Assembly: GCF_031583065.1 (NCBI RefSeq)
Contig: NZ_CP134053.1
Coordinates: 992,001 to 1,056,000, forward strand
Origin: Streptomyces sp. CGMCC 4.7035
Lineage (GTDB): Bacteria > Actinomycetota > Actinomycetes > Streptomycetales > Streptomycetaceae
DNA: 64,000 bases
Direction: 5' to 3'
Every line of letters begins with the position of its first letter. Positions within the stretch are counted from its first letter, which is position 1. The translations under genes were made by a program, and so were the position numbers. Under the pieces are notes generated by a model. It was given only the letters and a program-made list of their open reading frames with translations, searched no databases and was not told where the DNA came from. Positions 1 through 6,785 of the stretch are shown one piece after another.

Positions 1-519
1 CTTCAGGGAGGCCAGTTCCACGCGCGCCGCCCCGCGCAGCTGCTCGATCTCCCGCAGTTGTTTCCGTACGTCCGCCACGGCCGTCGCCTGCCGGCTGCCG
101 ACCCGCTCGGCCAACGAGGCGCCGTCGAGGTACCGCCTGGGATCCGGGGAGAGCAGGAGCTGCACCGAGGGGTCGATGCCCCCGCTGCGGTACTGCGCCG
201 CCGCGGTGGAACCCAGCGCGTCCCGTGCCGCGTCGAGCCGGTCCGTCCGGCGCGCTGCCTCGTCGCGCAGCGCGTTCAGCCGCTCCTCGGTCCGGTCGGC
301 CTCCTCTTTGGCTCCGTTGTACTTCTCGGTCGCGGCCTCCGCCTCCTGGTACAGCTTGTCGACCCTGGCCTTGACCTGTGCCGGTGAAAGCTGCGGGTCG
401 GCGTGTCCCGTTCCGTCGAAGCCGGCCGCGGACGCCGCTCCCGCGAGTGCGATCGTGGCGGCCGTCCGGGCCGTGTTCCCGCCGAGTGAACGCTGTCTGG
501 GCTTGCGGTGCGCTGCCAC
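1..519 (-). CDS. secreted coiled-coil NlpC/P60-type hydrolase, N-terminal part (cut by window edge)
   Basis: Only the first 173 codons are present; the 3' end lies left of position 1. The N-terminus is a basic start followed by a hydrophobic Ala-rich signal peptide (about residues 12-38, 'ATIALAGAASAAG'), then a long charged alpha-helical region typical of the coiled-coil part of RipA-like peptidoglycan hydrolases. It is a clear paralogue of the complete protein at 2399-3580: both share 'HRKPR' near the start, 'LYQEAEAATEKYNGAKEE' against 'LYRQAESATDKYNAAKEK', and 'AAAQYR'. A C-terminal NlpC/P60 peptidase domain is expected but not visible. The GTG at 519 is preferred because AAAGGA lies about 12 nt upstream; the in-frame GTG at 531 sits almost on top of that RBS. 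Unlike its paralogue it has no recognisable c-di-AMP riboswitch in its leader. Confidence 0.8.
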   Translation of the reverse strand, partial: MAAHRKPRQRSLGGNTARTAATIALAGAASAAGFDGTGHADPQLSPAQVKARVDKLYQEAEAATEKYNGAKEEADRTEERLNALRDEAARRTDRLDAARDALGSTAAAQYRSGGIDPSVQLLLSPDPRRYLDGASLAERVGSRQATAVADVRKQLREIEQLRGAARVELASLK

Positions 520-531
520 CTGGGACGTCAC

Positions 532-951
532 GTCCTTTCGTACGACCGCCGGGCCATGGGCGGTTGTCACGCGTCCGGCGGCGGCGCGCACAGGGGGAGC
601 GGGGCCGCCGCCGGACCTTCTCGGCGGTGGTGTCCGACTGCCGCCCCTGGCCCGGGCGGCGGTGGGGAGCCGGTCACCTGGTGGAGGACGCTAAACCTCG
701 TCGTGATGGCTCGGTGACGCAATGTACGGAACTGGCGTGACCGGACTGGCAGTGACCGTATGTGACCCTGATCCCGGTCCGGGGTCGCCGACTTCACGCT
801 CTGCCATGACCGATGCGGCGGTTCCGGGACATGTGGGGCGACGGAGTGCTATGGGGGTGCATATATGCGGGGCCCCGGGAGGTCCGTGAGGGCGCTGTCA
901 CAAGGCGTCACAAGCGGTGGGCCGGTGTCGGGAGGCATGCGGGCCCCTCAT
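532..951. other. intergenic region between divergent genes, no gene seen
   Basis: About 420 bases between the divergently transcribed hydrolase (start 519) and the small membrane protein (start 965). No open frame with convincing codon bias or RBS was found, and no riboswitch resembling the one upstream of the 3580 gene. It presumably holds the hydrolase promoter; a TAGCGT-like -10 on the minus strand near 688-693 has no good -35 partner. Confidence 0.4.
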
Positions 952-957
952 TAGGCT
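952..957 (+). promoter_or_regulatory. putative -10 box (TAGGCT) for a leaderless mRNA
   Basis: TAGGCT ends 7 nt before the ATG at 965. There is no Shine-Dalgarno sequence in the gap, so transcription probably starts at or next to the start codon. The -35 is not recognisable. Confidence 0.45.
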
Positions 958-964
958 CCGGCCC

Positions 965-1318
965 ATGGACGTACTCATCCATCTCTTCGTCGGCCTGCAC
1001 ATCATCGGTATCGCCGCGCTCCTGGGCGGCTTCCTCACCCAGATGAAGGCGATGGGCCAGGGCACCGCCCGTTTCGTGCCGGGGATGCTGCACGGCGCGC
1101 TGACCATGCTGGTCACGGGTGTCGCCCTCGTCGGCCTCAACCAGGCCGACGACCACTCGGTCAACACGATCAAGATCGGGGTCAAGCTGGCCCTGCTGAT
1201 CGTGATTCTCGGCCTGGTCTACGTGAAGCGCGACGAGGAGACGGTCGAGAAGCCCCTCTTCGGCCTCGTCGGCGCGCTGACCATCGCGAACATCTTCATC
1301 GCGGTGCTCTGGACCTGA
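965..1318 (+). CDS. small integral membrane protein (about 4 TM)
   Basis: 117-residue hydrophobic protein with roughly four predicted membrane segments (about residues 5-25, 43-58, 70-87 and 97-115) and short polar loops, one being charged ('YVKRDEETVEK'). The family is common in Streptomyces as a conserved hypothetical membrane protein; I cannot assign a function. The ATG at 965 is chosen because a TAGGCT -10 box lies 7 nt upstream and no RBS is present. Its last 23 bases overlap the 3' end of the convergent TDT-family gene (1296-2270). Confidence 0.75.
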   Translation: MDVLIHLFVGLHIIGIAALLGGFLTQMKAMGQGTARFVPGMLHGALTMLVTGVALVGLNQADDHSVNTIKIGVKLALLIVILGLVYVKRDEETVEKPLFGLVGALTIANIFIAVLWT

Positions 1319-2270
1319 CGGTTCCCAGGGCGGGCCGGGCGGCTCCCGCGAGGACCGCGCACCAGGCGGCCACCGCGATCCACAGCAGCACCCGCCCGGG
1401 GCCGCGCAGCCAGGGGACCCCGAGGGCGGTGGCGACGGACAGTGCCGCCGCCGACGTCATCCCCAGGGGGTAGACCGTCGCCCAGCGCCGTACGTCGTAG
1501 CGGGGCCGCGGCCACCGCAGCTCGGCCGCCGCCAGCACGCAGACGCAGGCGGAAGCGAGGACGAGGAGGCCGATGGTGGCGGTCCGCAGGACGCCGTTGT
1601 CGTCGTCGTTCCAGAGGTAGAGGCCACTGTGCGCGGCGGCGAGGAGCCTCGCCCCGGCCAGCGCGGAGATGGCGAGCCCGCCGACCGCGATCCACTGGTC
1701 GCCCGCGCCGGTCGCCACCTGCCGGGGGCCGAAGCAGCACAGCCCGGCCAGGTAGAACACCAGCCCGAACCAGAAGAACACCAGCGCCAGGTGCGCGAGC
1801 CACGCCACCCCCACGGCCGCGGCGAGCACCGCCCCCAGCACCGCGATTCCCTCCATCGCCACGCACCCGAGGAACACAGTCCCGGGCATACCGCGCCGCC
1901 AGCGCCGTACGACCGGATAGACCAGCCCCAGCCAGAGCGCGACAGCCAGTGCGAGGAGCGCCTCGGCGAGCGGCTGCCACCCCAGGTCGGACAACCGCGT
2001 GCCCAGCACGGTCGTCGCCGCGACCGCGGTGAGCGAGTCCGGGGAGCGCGCCTCGGCCGCCCACCGCTCGCGCTCCCGCAGCAGCCGTACGGCGAAGTCC
2101 GCGGCGAACCCCAGCCAGCAGACGCCCGCCAGGGCCAGGGCGATACGGGAGAGGATCTCGTACCCGGTCAGATGCAGCCCGACCGACAGGACGCCGGTCG
2201 CCAGAACGGCGGCACCGGCGGCGGGCGGACGCTGCGCCCACCAGGTGCGGAGCGCGGAGGTGCCTGACAT
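1296..2270 (-). CDS. tellurite-resistance/C4-dicarboxylate (TDT, TehA/SLAC1-like) membrane transporter
   Basis: 324-residue polytopic membrane protein with about ten hydrophobic segments spread over its whole length. The N-terminal 'RPPAAGAAVLATGVLSVG' resembles the first helix of TehA/TDT channels ('P..F..VMGTGILS'), and later segments such as 'LAHLALVFFWFGLVFYLAG' fit that fold. Family members move small anions, C4-dicarboxylates or sulfite; the substrate is not deducible. The ATG at 2270 has a TAGCAT -10 hexamer 7 nt upstream and no RBS, implying a leaderless mRNA. The 3' ends of this gene and the convergent membrane-protein gene overlap by 23 bp. Confidence 0.75.
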   Translation of the reverse strand: MSGTSALRTWWAQRPPAAGAAVLATGVLSVGLHLTGYEILSRIALALAGVCWLGFAADFAVRLLRERERWAAEARSPDSLTAVAATTVLGTRLSDLGWQPLAEALLALAVALWLGLVYPVVRRWRRGMPGTVFLGCVAMEGIAVLGAVLAAAVGVAWLAHLALVFFWFGLVFYLAGLCCFGPRQVATGAGDQWIAVGGLAISALAGARLLAAAHSGLYLWNDDDNGVLRTATIGLLVLASACVCVLAAAELRWPRPRYDVRRWATVYPLGMTSAAALSVATALGVPWLRGPGRVLLWIAVAAWCAVLAGAARPALGTVRSRAPR

Positions 2271-2277
2271 GGGCCCG

Positions 2278-2283
2278 ATGCTA
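2278..2283 (-). promoter_or_regulatory. putative -10 box (TAGCAT) for a leaderless mRNA
   Basis: On the minus strand TAGCAT is separated by 7 nt from the ATG at 2270; there is no RBS in the gap. Confidence 0.45.
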
Positions 2284-2398
2284 GGGACGCGCGGGCGGGT
2301 TGCGTACGGGCCACGCGCGCGGGGAGCCCGAAAACAACCCCACGCGCGCGTGCCGCGCGAAAACGGGACCCATGGCCTCAGGCCGGGGAGCTATCGCC

Positions 2399-3580
2399 TC
2401 AGGCCGGTCGGACCACGCTGTGGATGATCGACGCGCCGCCGTAGTAGATCGACTCCTCGCGGACGTACGCGCCCGGCTTCGGAGCGTGGATCATCATGCC
2501 GTTGCCGATGTAGACGCCGACGTGGCTGATGTCGTCGTAGAAGAAGATCAGGTCACCGGGCTGTGCGTCGGCGAGCGAGACCGTCGTGCCGGCGTTGACC
2601 TGGTCGTACGTGGTGCGCGGCAGCGTCACCCCGGCGGACTTCCAGGCGGCCTGGGTCAGGCCCGAGCAGTCGTACGAATCGGGCCCGGTGGCGCCCCAGA
2701 CATACGGCTTGCCGATCTGCGCGCGGGCGAACGCGAGTGCCTTGGCGGCCTTCGTCGCGTAGGAGGAGTCCGTGGTGGAGGAGCCGGTGGTGGAGGAGCC
2801 GGTGGAGGAGCCCGACGAGCCGGTCGTGGTGGACGAGGACGCCTGCTGCTCGGCGGCCTGCTGCTGGGCCTGGGCCGCCTGCTGCCGCGCCAGCTCCTCC
2901 GCCTGGCGCCGGGCCTCCTCCTGCTTCTTCTTCTCGATCGCGGCGAGCCGCGCCTTCTCCTGAGCGGTCAGCTCGGACAGCAGCTGTCGCGCGGTGGCGA
3001 GCTTCTGCTGGACGTCCGCCTTGGTGGACCGGAGCGTCTTCTGCGACTCGGTGAGCGTCTGCAGGCTCTGGGTGGCCTCCCGCCGCTTCTTCATCGTCGC
3101 GGCCTGCTCGGTGATGTACTGGTCGACCGCTTCCTTCTGGCGGCCGGTCAGCCGGTTCATCAGGTGGCTCTGGTCGAAGTAGTCCTGGGGCGAGTCGGCG
3201 AGCAGGAAGGTGGCCGTGCCAGGCGCCGCGGCCCCGGTGCGGTACTGCGCCGCGGCAAAGGAACCCAGCTCTTCCCGCGCCTCGTTGAGCTTCTGCGTCC
3301 GCTTGGCGACGTCGTCGAGAAGCGTGTCGATCTGCTTACGCTGCTTGGTCGTCTTCTCCTTGGCCGCGTTGTACTTGTCGGTGGCGGACTCGGCCTGGCG
3401 GTAGAGATCGTCGACCTTCTTCTCGACCTCTTCGATGCTCGGCTTGTCGTCGGCGGAGGGCGAGGCGTTGGCGGTCTGGGAGAGCAGGGCCACAGAGGTG
3501 AGGGCCGCCGTCGCGAGGGCGGGGGTGCGTATGCCTGCTATGCGCGTGCCGGAGGGACGCGGCTTGCGGTGCGGCGCCAT
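2399..3580 (-). CDS. secreted NlpC/P60 (C40) peptidoglycan endopeptidase
   Basis: 393 residues, probably cleaving peptide cross-links of peptidoglycan outside the membrane. Order: signal peptide (about residues 1-40, ending 'TANASPSAD'), long coiled coil (about 48-245, very rich in K/E/Q/A), Ser/Thr/Gly linker (about 246-275), and a C-terminal NlpC/P60 domain. The catalytic Cys is in 'YDCSGLTQAAW', the first His in 'HVGVYIG', and the third polar residue region is 'MIHAPKPG', so the triad looks intact. The same coiled-coil plus P60 layout occurs in mycobacterial RipA-type hydrolases. ATG 3580 is preceded by GGAAGGAG about 10 nt upstream. The leader carries a c-di-AMP riboswitch, so expression should fall when c-di-AMP is high. 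The cut gene at 1-519 is a paralogue. Confidence 0.92.
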   Translation of the reverse strand: MAPHRKPRPSGTRIAGIRTPALATAALTSVALLSQTANASPSADDKPSIEEVEKKVDDLYRQAESATDKYNAAKEKTTKQRKQIDTLLDDVAKRTQKLNEAREELGSFAAAQYRTGAAAPGTATFLLADSPQDYFDQSHLMNRLTGRQKEAVDQYITEQAATMKKRREATQSLQTLTESQKTLRSTKADVQQKLATARQLLSELTAQEKARLAAIEKKKQEEARRQAEELARQQAAQAQQQAAEQQASSSTTTGSSGSSTGSSTTGSSTTDSSYATKAAKALAFARAQIGKPYVWGATGPDSYDCSGLTQAAWKSAGVTLPRTTYDQVNAGTTVSLADAQPGDLIFFYDDISHVGVYIGNGMMIHAPKPGAYVREESIYYGGASIIHSVVRPA

Positions 3581-3595
3581 GAGAGGCGACTCCTT

Positions 3596-3792
3596 CCGTA
3601 CTCCGCCTACCGAGTTAGCTGTCGGGTTCGGGCGGGTGGTTCCGGAAGGTGTGCCCTACGGCCGTGCCGCACAGGGCGGTTGGCCGATTCACCCCAAGGT
3701 CGGTGGGTCCCCGGCTCCGGCTGCCGTGGGCGCACCGGACTCGGCGGAGGCCGCGCGGCCCGGCGACGTTCGCCGGTTAGGGTCGTGCGGCC
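3596..3792 (-). promoter_or_regulatory. c-di-AMP riboswitch (ydaO/yuaA type)
   Basis: On the minus strand the leader of the NlpC/P60 gene contains the hallmark segments of the ydaO class: 'GAGCCGGGGACCCACCGA' followed by 'TTGGGGTGAATCGG', and near the 3' end 'CCCGACAGCTAACTCGGTAGGCG', split here as CCCGACAGCTAACTC and GGTAGGCG. This class binds c-di-AMP and, as known for Streptomyces cell-wall hydrolase and rpf genes, turns expression off. Boundaries are approximate, judged from conserved segments and paired stems. Confidence 0.85.
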
Positions 3793-3799
3793 CGCCGGG

Positions 3800-3830
3800 C
3801 ACGCTAGCCAACTAGCGTGGCCCGTGTGAA
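3800..3830 (-). promoter_or_regulatory. promoter of the riboswitch-controlled hydrolase, overlapped by a perfect palindrome
   Basis: On the minus strand TTCACA (3825-3830) and TAGCGT (3801-3806) are separated by 18 nt and lie just upstream of the riboswitch. The -10 is embedded in an 8-bp perfect inverted repeat, CACGCTAG-ccaa-CTAGCGTG (3800-3819), which could be an operator. Confidence 0.5.
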
Positions 3831-3980
3831 GGTTGGTGTGCGATATGCCCGATACATTTTCGTGACCTTGACCCGGGGTGCTGCTTGTCGTGGTCAATGC
3901 GGCAAGATCTGAGGTGACTTGTTCGGGTTGGCGCGGCTCCCATGCGCTTTGTCGGTTTCGCGCCCATTGTGGACCGGTAG

Positions 3981-4082
3981 GCCGACGTCTCGGTCCCGTC
4001 GACGTCTCGGCCCGGTCGGTGTCTCGCTCCGGTCGGTGTCTCGCTCCGGCCGGTGTCCCGGTTCCGCCGGTGTCCCGTGTTC
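3981..4082 (+). repeat. six tandem 17-bp units upstream of pcrA
   Basis: Six imperfect 17-bp units follow each other without gaps: 3981, 3998, 4015, 4032, 4049 and 4066. Units three and four are identical (GTCGGTGTCTCGCTCCG); the others share the frame G(T/C)C(G)(G/A)(C/T)GTCTCG/CC. The block lies between the hydrolase promoter and the pcrA promoter. Other sequence from 3831 to 4213 shows no gene; an 8-bp stem with a TTCG loop sits at 4173-4192. Confidence 0.8.
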
Positions 4083-4213
4083 GATTGATCGCCGACCGCG
4101 ACGGGGCTGTTCCGGAGAGTGGGAGAATGTCGCGTGGTCGGATCTGGAAGATTCTCGGCTTCCAGAGGCCATTTCCGGCCTTCGGGCCGGAATGTTCTCG
4201 GGGCGGCCGCGGC

Positions 4214-4236
4214 CTGTCGGTGGGGCGCCCTAGACT
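4214..4236 (+). promoter_or_regulatory. RecA-independent DNA-damage promoter (PafBC-type) of pcrA
   Basis: cTGTCGGTG (4214-4222), 8 nt, then TAGACT (4231-4236) matches the actinobacterial RecA-NDp/PafBC consensus tTGTCRGTG-N8-TAnnnT except for the first base. The -10 ends 9 nt before the pcrA ATG (4246). Confidence 0.65.
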
Positions 4237-4245
4237 CGGAGAGCG

Positions 4246-6735
4246 ATGAGCAGCCTCTTTGACGACAGCTTCCTGGCGAACCTCCAGGCCCCGCGGGCCT
4301 CCGAGGAGGAGCCCCCGCCGCCGCCCGAGGACGATCACGTTCCGGAGTCGATTCCGGACGATCTGTTCGGCGGGAAGTTCGACGTACCGCCGGACCGGGA
4401 CGCGTACTACCGCGACGGCGCGCCTCGCCCTGCCATCGACCCGGCGGCGCTGCTGGAGGGGCTGAACGAGAACCAGCGCGCGGCCGTCGTGCACGCCGGC
4501 TCTCCCTTGCTCATCGTGGCCGGTGCCGGTTCCGGCAAGACCCGCGTACTCACCCATCGCATCGCGCATCTGCTGGCCGAGCGCGGTGTGCACCCCGGGC
4601 AGATCCTCGCGATCACCTTCACCAACAAGGCCGCGGGCGAGATGAAGGAGCGCGTCGAGCACCTCGTCGGCCCGCGCGCCAACGCGATGTGGGTGATGAC
4701 CTTCCACAGCGCGTGCGTCCGCATCCTGCGCCGGGAGAGCAAGAAGCTCGGCTTCACATCCTCCTTCTCGATCTACGACGCCGCCGACAGCAAGCGGCTG
4801 ATGGCCCTGGTCTGTCGCGACCTGGACCTCGACCCCAAGCGCTTCCCGCCCAAGTCCTTCAGCGCCAAGATCTCCAACCTGAAGAACGAGCTTATCGACG
4901 AGGAGGACTTCGCCGCCCAGGCCGCCGACGGCTTCGAGAAGACCCTCGCCCAGGCGTACGCGCTGTACCAGTCGCGGCTGCGCGAGGCGAACGCCCTCGA
5001 CTTCGACGACCTGATCATGACGACGGTCAACCTGCTGCGCGCCTTCCCGGACGTCGCCGAGCACTACCGCCGCCGCTTCCGTCATGTACTCGTCGACGAG
5101 TACCAGGACACGAACCACGCCCAGTACGCCCTCGTACGGGAACTCGTCGGCACCTCCGAACACCCCGTGGACGTGCCGCCCGGTGAGCACGAGCTCCAGC
5201 CGGCCGAGCTCTGCGTGGTCGGTGACGCCGACCAGTCGATCTACGCCTTCCGTGGCGCGACCATCCGCAACATCCTCCAGTTCGAGGAGGACTACCCGGA
5301 CGCGACGACGATCCTCCTGGAGCAGAACTACCGCTCCACGCAGACGATCCTGAGCGCCGCCAACGCGGTCATCGAGCGCAACGAGTCGCGCCGCCCCAAG
5401 AACCTGTGGACCAACGCGGGCGCGGGCGCGCGGATCACCGGCTATGTCGCCGACAACGAGCACGACGAGGCGCAGTTCGTCGCCGACGAGATAGACCGCC
5501 TCACCGACAAGGGCGAGGCCAAGGCCGGCGACGTCGCCGTCTTCTACCGCACGAACGCCCAGTCCCGTGTCTTCGAAGAGATCTTCATCCGCGTCGGCCT
5601 GCCCTACAAGGTCGTCGGCGGCGTCCGCTTCTACGAGCGCAAGGAGGTCCGGGACGTCCTCGCCTACCTGCGGGTGCTGGCGAACCCGGAGGACTCCGTG
5701 CCGCTGCGGCGGATCCTGAACGTGCCGAAGCGGGGCATTGGTGAGCGTGCCGAGGCCATGATCGACGCCCTTTCCCAGCGGGAGAAGATCAGCTTCGCGC
5801 AGGCGCTGCGCCGCGTGGACGAGGCGTACGGCATGGCGGCCCGCTCGACGAACGCGGTCAAGCGGTTCAACGTGCTGATGGAGGAACTGCGGACGATCGT
5901 GGAGTCGGGCGCGGGACCGGCCACGGTCCTGGAGGCCATCCTCGAACGCACCGGCTACCTGGCCGAGTTGCAGGCCTCGACAGACCCCCAGGACGAGACC
6001 CGCATCGAGAACCTCCAGGAACTCGCCGCCGTGGCACTGGAGTTCGAACAGGAGCGCGGGGAAGGCGAGGCCGGCACGCTGGCCGACTTCCTGGAGCAGG
6101 TCGCCCTGGTCGCCGACTCCGACCAGATCCCGGACGAGGAGGAGGGCGGGGGCGTCATCACGCTGATGACGCTGCACACCGCCAAGGGTCTGGAGTTCCC
6201 GGTGGTCTTCCTGACCGGCATGGAGGACGGCGTCTTCCCCCACATGCGCGCGCTCGGGCAGACCAAGGAACTGGAGGAGGAGCGCCGCCTGGCGTACGTG
6301 GGCATCACACGCGCGCGGGAGCGGTTGTACCTCACCCGGTCGGCCATGCGCAGCGCCTGGGGCCAGCCTTCGTACAACCCGCCCTCACGCTTCCTGGAGG
6401 AGATTCCGGGCCAGCACGTCGAGTGGAAGCGGACGGGCGCGTCCTCTGCTCCCGTGTCGTCGGGGCCGGTCTCGGGCGTGGCGGCCTCGCTGTCCTCGTC
6501 CCGGTCGCGGTCCTCGGCCGCGGGCGCGTCCGGTTTCGCCACGCGCCGGGGCGGTGCGACGGAGAAGCCCGTGATCGCCCTGGCGATCGGCGACCGCGTC
6601 ACGCACGACCAGTTCGGCCTGGGCACGGTGGTCGGCGTGACGGGAACGGGGGGGAACGCGGAGGCGACGATCGACTTCGGGGACACGAAGCCGAAGCGGC
6701 TGCTGCTGCGGTACGCGCCGGTGGAGAAGCTGTAG
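4246..6735 (+). CDS. pcrA: UvrD/PcrA-type ATP-dependent DNA helicase
   Basis: 829-residue superfamily-1 3'-5' DNA helicase for nucleotide excision and replication repair in the cytoplasm. All motifs are readable: Walker A 'AGAGSGKT' (residues 92-99), motif Ia 'TFTNKAA', motif II 'DEYQD' (284-288), motif III 'GDADQSIYAFRGA', motif IV 'QNYRST', motif V 'TLHTAKGLEFPVVFL' and motif VI 'YVGITRAR'. The first 70 residues are acidic and Pro-rich as in other actinobacterial PcrA proteins, and the C-terminus ('HDQFGLGTVVGV...') is the small Tudor-like RNA-polymerase-binding tail. Length is normal for actinobacterial PcrA. The promoter resembles PafBC-controlled DNA-damage promoters; GGAGAG just before the ATG may be a weak RBS. 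A strong hairpin at 6746-6773 ends the unit. Confidence 0.97.
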   Translation: MSSLFDDSFLANLQAPRASEEEPPPPPEDDHVPESIPDDLFGGKFDVPPDRDAYYRDGAPRPAIDPAALLEGLNENQRAAVVHAGSPLLIVAGAGSGKTRVLTHRIAHLLAERGVHPGQILAITFTNKAAGEMKERVEHLVGPRANAMWVMTFHSACVRILRRESKKLGFTSSFSIYDAADSKRLMALVCRDLDLDPKRFPPKSFSAKISNLKNELIDEEDFAAQAADGFEKTLAQAYALYQSRLREANALDFDDLIMTTVNLLRAFPDVAEHYRRRFRHVLVDEYQDTNHAQYALVRELVGTSEHPVDVPPGEHELQPAELCVVGDADQSIYAFRGATIRNILQFEEDYPDATTILLEQNYRSTQTILSAANAVIERNESRRPKNLWTNAGAGARITGYVADNEHDEAQFVADEIDRLTDKGEAKAGDVAVFYRTNAQSRVFEEIFIRVGLPYKVVGGVRFYERKEVRDVLAYLRVLANPEDSVPLRRILNVPKRGIGERAEAMIDALSQREKISFAQALRRVDEAYGMAARSTNAVKRFNVLMEELRTIVESGAGPATVLEAILERTGYLAELQASTDPQDETRIENLQELAAVALEFEQERGEGEAGTLADFLEQVALVADSDQIPDEEEGGGVITLMTLHTAKGLEFPVVFLTGMEDGVFPHMRALGQTKELEEERRLAYVGITRARERLYLTRSAMRSAWGQPSYNPPSRFLEEIPGQHVEWKRTGASSAPVSSGPVSGVAASLSSSRSRSSAAGASGFATRRGGATEKPVIALAIGDRVTHDQFGLGTVVGVTGTGGNAEATIDFGDTKPKRLLLRYAPVEKL

Positions 6736-6745
6736 TTCACACGGC

Positions 6746-6773
6746 TGAGCCCCCGCCGAACGGCGGGGGCTCA
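6746..6773. terminator. bidirectional hairpin between pcrA and the M23 peptidase gene
   Basis: TGAGCCCCCGCCG and CGGCGGGGGCTCA are perfectly complementary (13 bp) around AA. It lies between two convergent stop codons (6735 and 6786). No T-tract, as is usual in Streptomyces. Confidence 0.8.
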
Positions 6774-6785
6774 CCGAGGAGTTGA

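Noticed and set aside
3607..6243. Very long open frame on the minus strand opposite pcrA
   Set aside because: It mirrors the high-GC third positions of pcrA, has no RBS, no family-like sequence, and crosses the pcrA promoter and the riboswitch.
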